DNA from: Streptomyces sp. R21
Lineage (GTDB): Bacteria; Actinomycetota; Actinomycetes; Streptomycetales; Streptomycetaceae
DNA length: 64,000 nucleotides
Direction of reading: 5' to 3'
Assembly: GCF_041051975.1 (NCBI RefSeq)
Contig: NZ_CP163435.1
Span: 9,082,501-9,146,500, forward strand
A model generated the notes under the pieces. That model worked only from the letters and a program-made list of their open reading frames with translations, did no database searches and was not told where the DNA came from. The position numbers were made by a program, and so were the translations under genes. The stretch's first letter is position 1. Each line of letters starts with the position of its first letter. Of this stretch, positions 51,277-59,401 are shown piece after piece.

Positions 51277-52029
51277 TCAGCGCGGCGGCCTCGGGAAAGG
51301 TCCCGCGGTCGCAGGGTTGTTGATGATCTCGATGGACAGATCCGCGATCCTCACCCGGTGGGTGCGGGCGTGCTGCCGCAGCAGGTCGAAGGCGTCGGCG
51401 ACGGTGCAGCCGAGGCGTTCGGCCAGCATGCCCTTGGCCTGCTCGATGACGACCCTGCTGTTCAGCGCGGACTGGAGCTGCTCGCTGCGGCACCGGGCCT
51501 CACGCAGGACACCACGGTGGGCCAGACCGACGGCCGCGGCATCGGCGAGGAGCCGGCTCCAGCGCACGTCGTCCGGGTGCAGGACGCCGTGCTGGTGGTA
51601 GAGGACCAGTGCGCCGAAGACGCGGTCCTGGCAGGCCAGGGGCAGGGTGGTGACGGCGCTGAAACCCGCGTCGAGGGCACGGCGGGTGAACCGCGGCCAT
51701 CGGATGTGGCCATGCGCGTGGACCAGCGGGACGTCGGTCAGCGGCCTGCCGGAGCGGACCGTGTCGAGGCAGGGCCCCTCCTGCAACTCCTGCTGATCGC
51801 GCTCCAGTTGGACGGCGACGTCATTGGATCCCGCCAGCTGGCCGGGCCGACCGCTGCCGTCCGTGAGGCTGGAGCCGACCGCGCCCACGCCAGGGACATG
51901 CGCCGCGTGACAGGCCAGGCGAAGCAGAAGATCGCCCTCGTCCTCCCCGCGGTGCGGGGTGGCGGTCAGGGCGAGGAGTGCTTCGGCGGCCTGGTGTTCA
52001 TGAACCGGGAGTGCCATCGCTCCATCCAT
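51277..52029 (-). CDS. GAF-ANTAR protein
   Basis: 250 aa. The GAF sensor (about 15-180) has DLLLRLACHAAHVPGVGAVG, LQEGPCLDTVRSGRPLTDVP and TLPLACQDRVFGALVLYHQH. The C-terminal ANTAR RNA-binding domain (about 190-245) has ALNSRVVIEQAKGMLAERLG and AFDLLRQHARTHRVRIADLS. ANTAR proteins bind paired hairpins in leader RNA and prevent termination, so it is probably an antiterminator controlled by a ligand. No target hairpin was found next to it. Confidence 0.9.
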   Translation of the reverse strand: MDGAMALPVHEHQAAEALLALTATPHRGEDEGDLLLRLACHAAHVPGVGAVGSSLTDGSGRPGQLAGSNDVAVQLERDQQELQEGPCLDTVRSGRPLTDVPLVHAHGHIRWPRFTRRALDAGFSAVTTLPLACQDRVFGALVLYHQHGVLHPDDVRWSRLLADAAAVGLAHRGVLREARCRSEQLQSALNSRVVIEQAKGMLAERLGCTVADAFDLLRQHARTHRVRIADLSIEIINNPATAGPFPRPPR

Positions 52030-52360
52030 CGGGTGCTGGTCGTTCGACAGAGGACCGCGCCCGGGGGCACGGCATCATGAGCGGTCGCTCGGGGGCAGGG
52101 AGTGAACGTTCGGCACAGCAGGCAAGCACAAGGAGCTGCTGCCCCGCTACTGTGCGTTGATTCCTGCCGAATGGATGCGATACGCAATCGCCTGCCGAAA
52201 ACGGCCCAACCGAGGGTACGAACAGGTGGGTTACGGGCACGATGGAGGTACCACTGTGGTGTCACCCCGGACCCTGGTGTCGTCTGGTGCCGCATCCATC
52301 AGCCGCGCCATCTGACGTGCCGTCGCTCCGCGCGGGAGGAGCACACCTGGGGGTGGGCCC
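52030..52360. other. Divergent promoter region
   Basis: 331 nt between the leftward ANTAR gene and the rightward STAS gene, with no gene. GGGTAC at 52214-52219 resembles the -10 of SigB-like promoters of Streptomyces, but no -35 at the right spacing was seen. Confidence 0.35.
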
Positions 52361-52732
52361 ATGGGCATCCGTCACTTCACCTTCGCGCTCTGTCACCACG
52401 TCGTGGCGGACACCCTGCTGCTCGAATTCCACGGCGAGTTGGACGCCTGGGCGGACCAGGAACTCGCTCCCCGCGTGACGGAACTTCTCCGCTCCCGCCG
52501 CCGCGCCGTCCTCGTCGATCTGCGGTCGGTGACCTTCCTGGACGCGGGCGGACTGCGGCTGCTCCTGCGGATCCTCCAGCAGGCGCCCCGGCGCAAGGGC
52601 AGAGTCCGGCTCGTCCTCGACAGTCCCCAGATCCTGCGGGTCCTGCACATCACCCAACTCGACGGCGTCTTCACCCTGCTCGGCGAGCTGCCCTTCCCCT
52701 TCGCCGCGGACGACACCGACATGCCGGCCTGA
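52361..52732 (+). CDS. STAS-domain protein lacking the phospho-serine
   Basis: 123 aa. The whole protein is a STAS fold: LLLEFHGELDAWADQELAPR, then RRAVLVDLRSVTFLDAGGLR and QQAPRRKGRVRLVLDSPQIL. In SpoIIAA-type anti-anti-sigma factors the loop reads D-S-S-G or D-A-S-G with Ser phosphorylated; here it is LDAGGL, so the Ser next to the Gly is missing. It may bind an anti-sigma factor permanently or work in another way. The ribosome site is GGGGGTGGG. Confidence 0.85.
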   Translation: MGIRHFTFALCHHVVADTLLLEFHGELDAWADQELAPRVTELLRSRRRAVLVDLRSVTFLDAGGLRLLLRILQQAPRRKGRVRLVLDSPQILRVLHITQLDGVFTLLGELPFPFAADDTDMPA

Positions 52733-52844
52733 GCCCGCGAGGCGAGGGCCCGGCTGCCACGCACGGAGCAGGGAAGGCAGCCGCGTCGAAGGGTGCGTCG
52801 CCCCGCGCTCGTGATCCCATGAAGGGCGCACCCAAGGAGGACAC

Positions 52845-53513
52845 ATGACCACCCTTGCCATCGTCGGAGCCGGTCCCGGCCTCGGAGCCGCCGTCGCCCG
52901 GCGGTTCGGCCGCGCGGGCCACGACGTCGCCCTGATCTCCCGTACTCAGGAACATCTGGACGCCCTCGCCGCCGACCTGACCCGGGAGGGCGTGACCGCA
53001 CGCGGTTTCGCCGCCGACGTGCACGAGCCGGACGCCCTCGCCGCAGCGCTGGACGCGGCGATCGCCGCCCTCGGCCCGATCGAGGTCCTGCAGTACAGTC
53101 CCGTGCCGCACAAGGACTTCATGCGCCCGGTCCTGGAGACCACCCCGGCCGACCTCGCGGGACCGGTCGCCTTCTCCGTGTACGGGCCCGTCGCCGCCGT
53201 ACGGCAGGTACTGCCCGGCATGCGGGAGTTGGGCCGCGGCACCATCCTGTTCGTCAACGGCGGCACCGCCGCGGTCCCGCACCCCGAGCGGGCCGGTACC
53301 TCGATCGCCTTCGCCGCGGAGAGCGCGTACGGCCATCTCCTCCATGAGGCCCTCGCCGACGACGGCATTCACGTGGGGCAGCTCATCGTCCCGGGAGCGA
53401 TCATCCCCGGTCACCCGAGGAAGGACCCCGCCACGCTGGCGGAGGTTCTGTGGACCATCCACCGGGACCGGCACGGGTTCCGGCACTTCGCCGACGACCT
53501 GGATGCCGACTGA
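52845..53513 (+). CDS. Atypical short-chain dehydrogenase
   Basis: 222 aa with AAGGAGG before the ATG. NAD(P)-binding motif VGAGPGLGAAVARRFGRAGH, then LISRTQEHLDALAADL with Arg at the NADPH position and AADVHEPD. The YxxxK catalytic motif is missing: the segment AESAYGHLLHEALADDG has no Lys at the right position, and the Ser of the active site is replaced (LFVNGGTAAV). It may be a non-catalytic or redox-altered SDR. There is a 112-nt gap after the STAS gene. Confidence 0.88.
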   Translation: MTTLAIVGAGPGLGAAVARRFGRAGHDVALISRTQEHLDALAADLTREGVTARGFAADVHEPDALAAALDAAIAALGPIEVLQYSPVPHKDFMRPVLETTPADLAGPVAFSVYGPVAAVRQVLPGMRELGRGTILFVNGGTAAVPHPERAGTSIAFAAESAYGHLLHEALADDGIHVGQLIVPGAIIPGHPRKDPATLAEVLWTIHRDRHGFRHFADDLDAD

Positions 53514-53549
53514 CGCAGCGGGACCGCGCACGTACGGGAAGAGCGGCTG

Positions 53550-54074
53550 CTACGACCCGCTCGCCCCGACCTCCGACTGGGCCCGGAGCCGGTCGTGCAG
53601 CGCATCGCGCAGCCGGCGCAGATCGTCGGCGGGGCGGCCCAGGCCGTTCAGCCGCCCGCGCGCCTCCTCGGCGCGCGGGCCCGCGTGTGCGGTGAACGCC
53701 AGGTCCAGCGCCTGGCGCACCATCCACTGGTCGTACGCGAGCAGCCGCCCCGCGGCCGCCCGCACCTCGACGAGCTCCGGACAGGTCAGCGGCAGATTCC
53801 GCAGACGCTCGCACAACCGGTGGATGACCACGCTCTGGTGGCCGCAGTCCTGTGCGACCCGCCCGGGAACGGGACCGGGTTCGCCGCAGGCGGCCACGGC
53901 CAGATCGGCATCCCGCTGCGCGGCGACGGCCTCGTCCAGTACCGCCACGAGCGCGCGCAGCTGAGCGGCATGCGCGAGGCGCACGGGAGCGGGACGGCGT
54001 TGAAAGAGGAGGCCGGCAACCCGGTGCCAGGCGGCGGCCCCGGTGGTCGGGACGCGGCCGAGAAGTGCGCGCAT
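53550..54074 (-). CDS. Hypothetical alpha-helical protein
   Basis: 174 aa, Arg/Ala/Leu-rich, mostly helical, no signal or membrane segment. Recognisable features: LRALVAVLDEAVAAQRDADL, CGHQSVVIHRLCERLRNLPL and YDQWMVRQALDLAFTAHAG. It could be a small helical bundle. Start: ATG 54074 with weak spacing. No family recognised. It is convergent with the SDR gene. Confidence 0.65.
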   Translation of the reverse strand: MRALLGRVPTTGAAAWHRVAGLLFQRRPAPVRLAHAAQLRALVAVLDEAVAAQRDADLAVAACGEPGPVPGRVAQDCGHQSVVIHRLCERLRNLPLTCPELVEVRAAAGRLLAYDQWMVRQALDLAFTAHAGPRAEEARGRLNGLGRPADDLRRLRDALHDRLRAQSEVGASGS

Positions 54075-54263
54075 GGCCCCTCCTCATCAGCGCGGTCGGA
54101 CCGTCAGCACGTGCCCTTCCAGTGTGGGCCCACCCGTCCCGGGAAGAGCCCTCCCGGGATGCCCGTGCGGATCACGGCACGCAGACTGGCCCCATGGCGC
54201 AGAGCATCGAGGCGCGGACCACCGACGCGCAGTGCCCGACCCGGCCCGGCGGAGGCCACTGAC

Positions 54264-54788
54264 ATGCTGCCCGGATTCCTCGGCAGGGCGATCGAGCTGT
54301 TCCGCGGACGCGAAGGGCGCTCGCTCCACTTCAAGGCGGCGGGCGGCGCGACGGCCGTACTCGCCCTCGCGCTGCTGCTCGGCTCCTGGGCGGTGGTCGC
54401 CGCCGAGGACGGCGCGCGGGGCGCCACGCTGACGTCGTATCCAAGAGCCCTGTGGTGGTCGGTGGAGACCGCGACGACGGTCGGGTACGGGGACTTCTAT
54501 CCGGTGACCCTGTGGGGCCGGATCGTCGCCGCGGCGGTGATGGGCGTGGGCATCACCACGTACGGGATGGTGACGGCGGCCCTCGCGACCTGGTTCGTCG
54601 GCCGGGAGGGAAGGCGCCGCGGGCACCTCGCCGAGGCGGCGGAAGCCGCGGGCCGGGCGGCGTACCGCATGGGCGACGAGACCGTCCGGGCCCTGCACGA
54701 GCGCTTCGACCGCCTGGAGCGCGAACTCGCCCGGAGGGACGGTCACGGACCTCCCGATCCACCGCCGTCCGGCGCCGGGATCAAGTGA
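54264..54788 (+). CDS. Two-TM potassium channel (KcsA-like)
   Basis: 174 aa from ATG 54264, GGAGG 8 nt upstream; an in-frame extension to 53595 is not coding. First helix GATAVLALALLLGSWAVVAA, pore helix and selectivity filter ALWWSVETATTVGYGDFYPV (TVGYGD), second helix IVAAAVMGVGITTYGMVTAA. The C-terminal cytoplasmic part is a helical, charged coiled coil (ALHERFDRLERELARRDG). It should form a tetramer conducting K+. It overlaps the next convergent gene by 8 nt. Confidence 0.93.
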   Translation: MLPGFLGRAIELFRGREGRSLHFKAAGGATAVLALALLLGSWAVVAAEDGARGATLTSYPRALWWSVETATTVGYGDFYPVTLWGRIVAAAVMGVGITTYGMVTAALATWFVGREGRRRGHLAEAAEAAGRAAYRMGDETVRALHERFDRLERELARRDGHGPPDPPPSGAGIK

Positions 54789-55257
54789 GACGCTGCCAGG
54801 GAAACGGAGCGAGGTCCGGCTCCACCCAGCCCGTCCTCGCCGGCGCGGCGGCCAGCGTGGAGGGGCGGTAGAAGCGGGTGAGCAGGCGCTTGTCGAGCAG
54901 CGCGCGGTGGTGCTCGGCGAAGGCGGTGAAGTCATCGCCGCCATCGGCACCGGGGCCGTCCTCGCTGCCCCGGTTGTCCGTGGGGCGCTCGGCCGCATGG
55001 TGGCCGACCAGTTCCACCCAGGCCCGGCTGACGGTCGCGTGGTACTTCTGGGGCGCGCCCGCGTACCGTGCGGTGCGCCGGATGCCGTCGCCGACCAGAT
55101 CGACCGCGGCGGGTACGCCGTACCGCCGCACCGCCAGCCAGGTCAGATGGATGTGCTCGCGATGGCCGAACCGCTGGGCGTCCGCCATGACTTCGGCCAT
55201 CAGCTCCTCGAAGGCGGGAGCGCCGTCGGCCGGTGCTGCGGGTGGGTGCGAGGTCAC
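54781..55257 (-). CDS. Hypothetical protein
   Basis: 158 aa, soluble and His-rich. HREHIHLTWLAVRRYGVPAA and YAGAPQKYHATVSRAWVELV have patterns suggesting a helical metal-binding protein, and VEPDLAPFPWQRLT closes it. I do not know the family. Its start overlaps the MarR gene's stop by 4 nt (55254-55257), so it is probably co-translated with MarR and may share its regulation. Confidence 0.7.
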   Translation of the reverse strand: MTSHPPAAPADGAPAFEELMAEVMADAQRFGHREHIHLTWLAVRRYGVPAAVDLVGDGIRRTARYAGAPQKYHATVSRAWVELVGHHAAERPTDNRGSEDGPGADGGDDFTAFAEHHRALLDKRLLTRFYRPSTLAAAPARTGWVEPDLAPFPWQRLT

Positions 55258-55697
55258 GAGGACACCTCCGTGAGGGCTTGCAGGGCAGTGCGCAGCGCGG
55301 TGATCGTCTCGGCGGGAAGGGTGGCGAGTGCGCGCTGTTCCAAGTCGGCGAAGGCCCTCCGGATCGTGCCGGCGGCCTCGATCCCGGACGGGGTCAGTTC
55401 GATGACGACCGCCCGGCGGTCTCCCGGGCGGCTGCCCCGGGTGATGTGGCCACGTCGCTCCAGCCGGTCCAGCACGCTGGTCAGGGTGGTCGGGCGGCTG
55501 CCCACGGCGGCGCCCAGTTCGGACACCGTGCGCCCGCGGCCGTCGGCCAGATTGGCCAGCGCGTTGATCTCGGAGGGGGTGAGGTGCAGGTGCGCGAGTT
55601 CCGCGGCGAGGGTGTGCAGGGTGGCGTGGGTGGCCCGCTGGAGAGCCAGCACGGGGGACCAGGGCGGCGGTGCGGTGGGTGCGCTGTCAGGTGTCAC
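55254..55697 (-). CDS. MarR-family regulator
   Basis: 147 aa. Helix-turn-helix: LTPSEINALANLADGRGRTV, then SELGAAVGSRPTTLTSVLDR (residues about 50-85), wing RGHITRGSRPGDRRAVVIEL. Dimerisation helices at the ends. It overlaps the downstream gene, which it may control. A short palindrome TACGA-N2-TCGTA lies 12 nt before its start and is a natural operator. Confidence 0.9.
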   Translation of the reverse strand: MTPDSAPTAPPPWSPVLALQRATHATLHTLAAELAHLHLTPSEINALANLADGRGRTVSELGAAVGSRPTTLTSVLDRLERRGHITRGSRPGDRRAVVIELTPSGIEAAGTIRRAFADLEQRALATLPAETITALRTALQALTEVSS

Positions 55698-55709
55698 GAT
55701 CTCGGATTA

Positions 55710-55721
55710 TACGATCTCGTA
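55710..55721. promoter_or_regulatory. Candidate MarR operator
   Basis: TACGA-TC-TCGTA palindrome within an AT-rich stretch (ATTATACGATCTCGTAGTAT) 12 nt before the MarR start; likely autoregulatory site. Confidence 0.45.
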
Positions 55722-56001
55722 GTATCGACCTAAAGGCACGCTTGTACGACGCTTGGGCGCAGCGATAGTGGAGTTCTCGCCGTTTGCCATGCGCACGACG
55801 GTGGGTACGTCGTGAGGGCAGCGCTGAAACAGCACGGTCGAGGCAGGGCCGGGACTGTGTGTAAGGGGTCTGCGTCCTCCCACGGGAGTACGTCGTCTCT
55901 GGTGACTGCTGCTCGGGGGGCAGGGCAGATGCCTCCGCGGGCACGATGTGCCGGGCCGTGTGAGCGCGGAACCTGGTCGTGTCAGGCATGAGGAGGCAGT
56001 C
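55722..56001. other. Intergenic stretch with no gene seen
   Basis: About 280 nt. Open frames on both strands have no recognisable domain and no ribosome site. Confidence 0.3.
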
Positions 56002-56103
56002 ATGAACCGCCAGATCCGCATCCGCCCCATCCGCAGGCCCAGCACCCCGCGCGACACGACGATCGACCGGCGCACCCCCTCGGGACGGCTGCTGCCGTAC
56101 TGA
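56002..56103 (+). CDS. 33-aa small ORF with strong ribosome site
   Basis: MNRQIRIRPIRRPSTPRDTT and IDRRTPSGRLLPY: a 33-residue, strongly basic peptide (Arg about one third) with AGGAGG 6 nt before its ATG. No membrane segment. The strong translation signal sets it apart from background. Relatives are unknown to me; it could be a small regulator, a leader peptide or the start of a lost gene. Confidence 0.5.
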   Translation: MNRQIRIRPIRRPSTPRDTTIDRRTPSGRLLPY

Positions 56104-56261
56104 GGGGAGCCGGCGGAGAAATATGCACCCTCGGGCGATGATCTGCTCGGCTCCTGGGCACCCGACACCGTAGGCCGGGCAGGGGTGCGGGCCGCGGCCA
56201 CCGGTTCGCGGCCGTCCGAAGAGGTTTCCGCGCACCGCTCCTGGGCGCTGACTGATGGATC
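56104..56261. other. Upstream region of the second GAF-ANTAR gene
   Basis: 158 nt without a gene; contains a G/C-rich promoter region. No strong motif. Confidence 0.3.
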
Positions 56262-57158
56262 ATGTCAGCGGACCGCACGCGACGGGGCAGGGGTGATAGG
56301 GATGCGGCCCGAGCATCGCGACCACCGCGAGGATCCGGCCGAGGGCGGCGACCCGACCGAGGCTCAGGGCCATTCGCGCGGCACCGAGGCGCTGTCGGCC
56401 GCTTCCGCGGACGTCGCGTCCAGCGGGTGCCCGAGGCGCTGGTGCGCGCCTGCGTGGGTCTGCTGCCGGTGACCGGCGCCTCCGTGTCCCTCTCCGGAGG
56501 CGGCGTGATGCGCGCGACCTGGTACGCCAGCGACGACACCGCGGGCCAACTGGCCGAGGCCCAGTACTCGTTGGGAGACGGCCCGTGCCAGAGCGCACTG
56601 GAACTGTGCGCACCGGTACTGGCACCCGACCTCACGCGGGGAGGCGACGCACGCCGTTGGCCGGTCTTCGCCCACCAGGCGGTGGGGCTGGGGGTGCGGG
56701 CGATGTTCTCCTTGCCGTTGGGCGTCGGCGGACTGGCGATCGGAACCCTCGATCTGTATCGCGACACAGCCGGCTTCCTGTCCGGGCGTGACCTGCGGAT
56801 CGCCCTGCTGATGCGGGACGCCGTCACTTTTGCCGTCCTGAATCTGCAGGCGGCGTACGACGCGGCCGAGCGCTCGGGTGGAGACGCGGTGGCGTCCTGG
56901 GTGGAGGCCTTGCAGGTGAACCACACCGAGGTGCACCAGGCGGTCGGCATGGTGATGGTGCAGCTGGACGTGGATCCGCAGCAGGCCTTGGACCACATGC
57001 GGGCCCGTGCCTTCACGCAGGGGCGTTCGGTGAGCCAGGTCGCCCACGATGTCGTCGTACGTACGCTGCGCTTTTGGCCGGAGAGGCGAGGACGCCGCGG
57101 TAGCAACGGCCACGACCGGCGCCGCGGCGGTGGCGAGCGACACGACGGCGAACGCTGA
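56262..57158 (+). CDS. GAF-ANTAR protein, N-terminus probably frameshifted
   Basis: 298-aa frame. From VPEALVRACVGLLPVTGASV onward it is a clear GAF domain (TWYASDDTAGQLAEAQYSLG, FSLPLGVGGLAIGTLDLYRD) and C-terminal ANTAR (ALQVNHTEVHQAVGMVMVQL, ALDHMRARAFTQGRSVSQVA). The first ~55 residues of this frame are Arg/Gly/Pro junk. The normal-looking start is in another frame: MRPEHRDHREDPAEGGDPTE, then SRGTEALSAASADVAS from ATG 56302, reaching the domain near 56,420. One base there appears inserted or lost. The domain itself is intact. Confidence 0.75.
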   Translation: MSADRTRRGRGDRDAARASRPPRGSGRGRRPDRGSGPFARHRGAVGRFRGRRVQRVPEALVRACVGLLPVTGASVSLSGGGVMRATWYASDDTAGQLAEAQYSLGDGPCQSALELCAPVLAPDLTRGGDARRWPVFAHQAVGLGVRAMFSLPLGVGGLAIGTLDLYRDTAGFLSGRDLRIALLMRDAVTFAVLNLQAAYDAAERSGGDAVASWVEALQVNHTEVHQAVGMVMVQLDVDPQQALDHMRARAFTQGRSVSQVAHDVVVRTLRFWPERRGRRGSNGHDRRRGGGERHDGER

Positions 57159-57291
57159 CGAACCACGAACAACCGCTCGGCGAGCCTGCGTCGGGCTGAC
57201 GGACACCTGCGTTCACCGGCCTGGAGAGTCCGACGAGGCCTGGAGACCCGACGACCGTCGCCCGCGCGCCGTGCCGGGTTGCCCCGGCGTC

Positions 57292-57771
57292 TCAGTGCAC
57301 GGCTGTGCCGGCGTCGGCGTGGTGCAGCGTGCACACCTCCGTGGGTGCATCGTCGCGTGGGGTGAGGGAGGGGAGCAGGGCCCATACGGTCTTGCCCCGC
57401 CCGTCGCGGTGCCGCGCGACCCCCCATGCCTCGGCGAGCGCCTCGACCAGATGGAGTCCGCGCCCGCTCTCCTCGTACCCGACCTGCCCGCAGTTCGTGG
57501 CGCGGGGGCGGGGCACGGTCGTGCTCTCGTCGCGGACCTCGACCAGACAGGCGCCGTCGGACAGTACGCTGACGGCGATCTCCACCTCCCGTTCCAGTAC
57601 GGGGCCGTGCCGGACGGCGTTCGTCACCAGTTCGGAGACGACCAGGAGTGCCGAGTCCGCCCCCTCACTGAAGGCCTCGTGACCGCAGACGGCCAGATGC
57701 CGGCCCACTCGAAGCCGGGCCAGGCCGACCGAGGAAGGGTGCCGAGGCACCCGGAACGCGTCGCGTCTCAC
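57292..57771 (-). CDS. Anti-sigma-type serine kinase ATPase
   Basis: 159 aa from GTG 57771, with AAGGGGG 8 nt upstream; a frame to 57972 exists but is not supported. HATPase_c fold: N-box LLVVSELVTNAVRHGPVLER, G1 VRDESTTVPRPRATN and G2 ESGRGLHLVEALAEAWG. It resembles RsbW/SpoIIAB-like proteins that bind sigma factors or phosphorylate STAS proteins. Many Streptomyces genomes carry dozens. Its partner is not adjacent. Confidence 0.9.
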   Translation of the reverse strand: MRRDAFRVPRHPSSVGLARLRVGRHLAVCGHEAFSEGADSALLVVSELVTNAVRHGPVLEREVEIAVSVLSDGACLVEVRDESTTVPRPRATNCGQVGYEESGRGLHLVEALAEAWGVARHRDGRGKTVWALLPSLTPRDDAPTEVCTLHHADAGTAVH

Positions 57772-58090
57772 CGCATATCCCCCTTGCCGCGCACACGGTT
57801 TCCGCACAAAGTGCAGCGCATGGTGACCGTCCGGCGACAGGCCGCGTCGGGCCGCCCCGTCAAGAACGCGACACGGCCGCTCCGGCGGAAGTGCGCGTTC
57901 CTGGCCGATTCCGTACACGATGACGCGTGTCGGGAGGGCGCTCCGTCTGCCGGGCGCGCCGGAACAATCCACAGTTCAACCGGGGTGTCACGCACCGGGC
58001 GGCGGGTGGACCGATCCCGGCCACCTTGTCGTAGACATGTTCGGATAATGCGCCGGGCATGCATACGTGTGTGCGTAAAACGGCTGAACT
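57772..58090. other. 319-nt intergenic stretch
   Basis: Upstream region of the leftward ATPase gene and the tail after the leftward rhomboid-like gene. Frames here are Arg/Pro-rich shadows with no domain. The strongest feature is the hairpin at its right edge. Confidence 0.35.
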
Positions 58091-59143
58091 TCAACCGTCG
58101 CCGGGCCCCCGGCGACGGTCTTTTCGCCGTTGTGGGCGTGCGGCGCCCGCTGACTTTGGAGCTGTCGACCGGGGCGCCGACCGCTGTGCGGGAACCCGGT
58201 CGCGAGGGGAGTCGACGGGCTCCGGTGCCGGCGAGGGCGTGACGTCCGGCCGTTTCCGGCGTGCCGGCCAGGACCGCAGCCGGGCCGTCAGTGCGTGCCG
58301 CCGACGCCGGCCACGTCCGTGCAGGAGGCCCAGGACGATCGCTCCGCCGACGGCGATCAGGTGTTCGCGGCCTGCCAGGTTGGGGCGGGCGATCGACTCC
58401 CACACCATCGAGCCACCGGTGAGGGTGAAGACGACGGGCGCGCGCCGGACGACCGAGAGGTAGGTGAACAGGCCCACCACCGCGGCGGACGGCCCGGTGT
58501 CGAGCACCCGCCCGGCCTCGGGCGGCAGCCCCAGCCCCCACCGGCCCGGGCCCAGCGCAAGCATCACCCGGACCGTGAGGGTGCCCATCAGCGTGGTGGC
58601 GTAGGCGACCGCCAGCGTGCGGGCCCGGCCGAGGACGACTTCGGCGAGCGCGAAGGCGAGGAACAGCTGGGTGATGCCCGCCCACACCGGAAGGTCGAGG
58701 GCGGGGACGTACAGCGACACGGGCGTCCGCAGCAGGGCCACGGGCAGCGGCAGGTCGCCCTGGACGCCGCCGATCAGCCGCACCGCCTCGGCACCCGCCG
58801 AGTGCTGGGCGATCGCGTGGAAGAAGACGACCCCGCAGACGGCCACGAACGCCAGGAACAGGGCGGACGGTCCGCGGCGCACCAGCCGCTGGACCGGATC
58901 GACGACCATGCCGTTCAACTCGCGGTGCAGAGTGCGCCCCACGAACCTGAGCAACCGCGACAGTGCGGCACGCGCCTTGCCCAACTCGTCAGCGCCGGCG
59001 GCACCGTTGCCGATATCGCTGCTGTCGGGGTTCGTGGCGGCCGGGGATCTCTTGCCGTCCCGTCCCTCGCCCAGGGGGCCGTCGTCACCGCCTTGGCCAC
59101 GACGTCCCTCCGCTGCCCGAAGCAAGTCGTTTCCCCCCGCCAC
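58091..59143 (-). CDS. Rhomboid-like membrane protein
   Basis: 350 aa from a GTG. A charged N-terminus of about 80 residues is followed by five to six helices: PSALFLAFVAVCGVVFFHAI, LPVWAGITQLFLAFALAEVV, AVAYATTLMGTLTVRVMLAL and AAVVGLFTYLSVV. The Gly-x-Ser element DTGPSAAVVGLF matches the rhomboid catalytic Ser region (usual GxSG), and the helix with EHLIAVGGAIVLGLLHGR supplies a His near the end. The C-terminus is a long Arg/Pro tail. It is a likely intramembrane protease or relative. Confidence 0.78.
   Translation of the reverse strand: MAGGNDLLRAAEGRRGQGGDDGPLGEGRDGKRSPAATNPDSSDIGNGAAGADELGKARAALSRLLRFVGRTLHRELNGMVVDPVQRLVRRGPSALFLAFVAVCGVVFFHAIAQHSAGAEAVRLIGGVQGDLPLPVALLRTPVSLYVPALDLPVWAGITQLFLAFALAEVVLGRARTLAVAYATTLMGTLTVRVMLALGPGRWGLGLPPEAGRVLDTGPSAAVVGLFTYLSVVRRAPVVFTLTGGSMVWESIARPNLAGREHLIAVGGAIVLGLLHGRGRRRRHALTARLRSWPARRKRPDVTPSPAPEPVDSPRDRVPAQRSAPRSTAPKSAGAARPQRRKDRRRGPGDG
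58094..58124. terminator. Hairpin terminator overlapping the rhomboid gene end
   Basis: Perfect 11-bp stem ACCGTCGCCGG/CCGGCGACGGT with loop GCCC (58094-58119), followed by CTTTT on the plus strand. It overlaps the last codons of the leftward gene, so it probably ends that transcript and could act both ways. Confidence 0.7.
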
Positions 59144-59401
59144 CCTCGTACAGACAATCGCCTCGATCGTGTCCAGATCGTATCGATTGCGATCCGTACG
59201 TACTTCGTGGTCCTCCTTGTGCGCGATGTCAGGCCGAAACAGGTCCCCATGGCCACTGCTCGCGCCTCTGTCCCGGCCCGTCCGTGGATGACGAGGGTCG
59301 CGCCAGGGCCGTACTCCTGGGGACTTCCGATCAAGCCGAGCGGCCCGCGACGGCCGCCGCTCCCGCCCATACCGGCGGCGGCCGTCCTCAAGCCCGCCGG
59401 G
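59144..59401. other. Upstream region of the rhomboid-like gene
   Basis: 258 nt with the promoter of the leftward rhomboid-like gene near 59,150-59,210, where the sequence is AT-richer (CGTATCGATTGCGATCCGTA). No gene is supported. Confidence 0.35.

Noticed and set aside
52190-52219. SigB-type promoter before the STAS gene
   Set aside because: GGGTAC is present but the nearest GNNTN element is too far upstream (19 nt).
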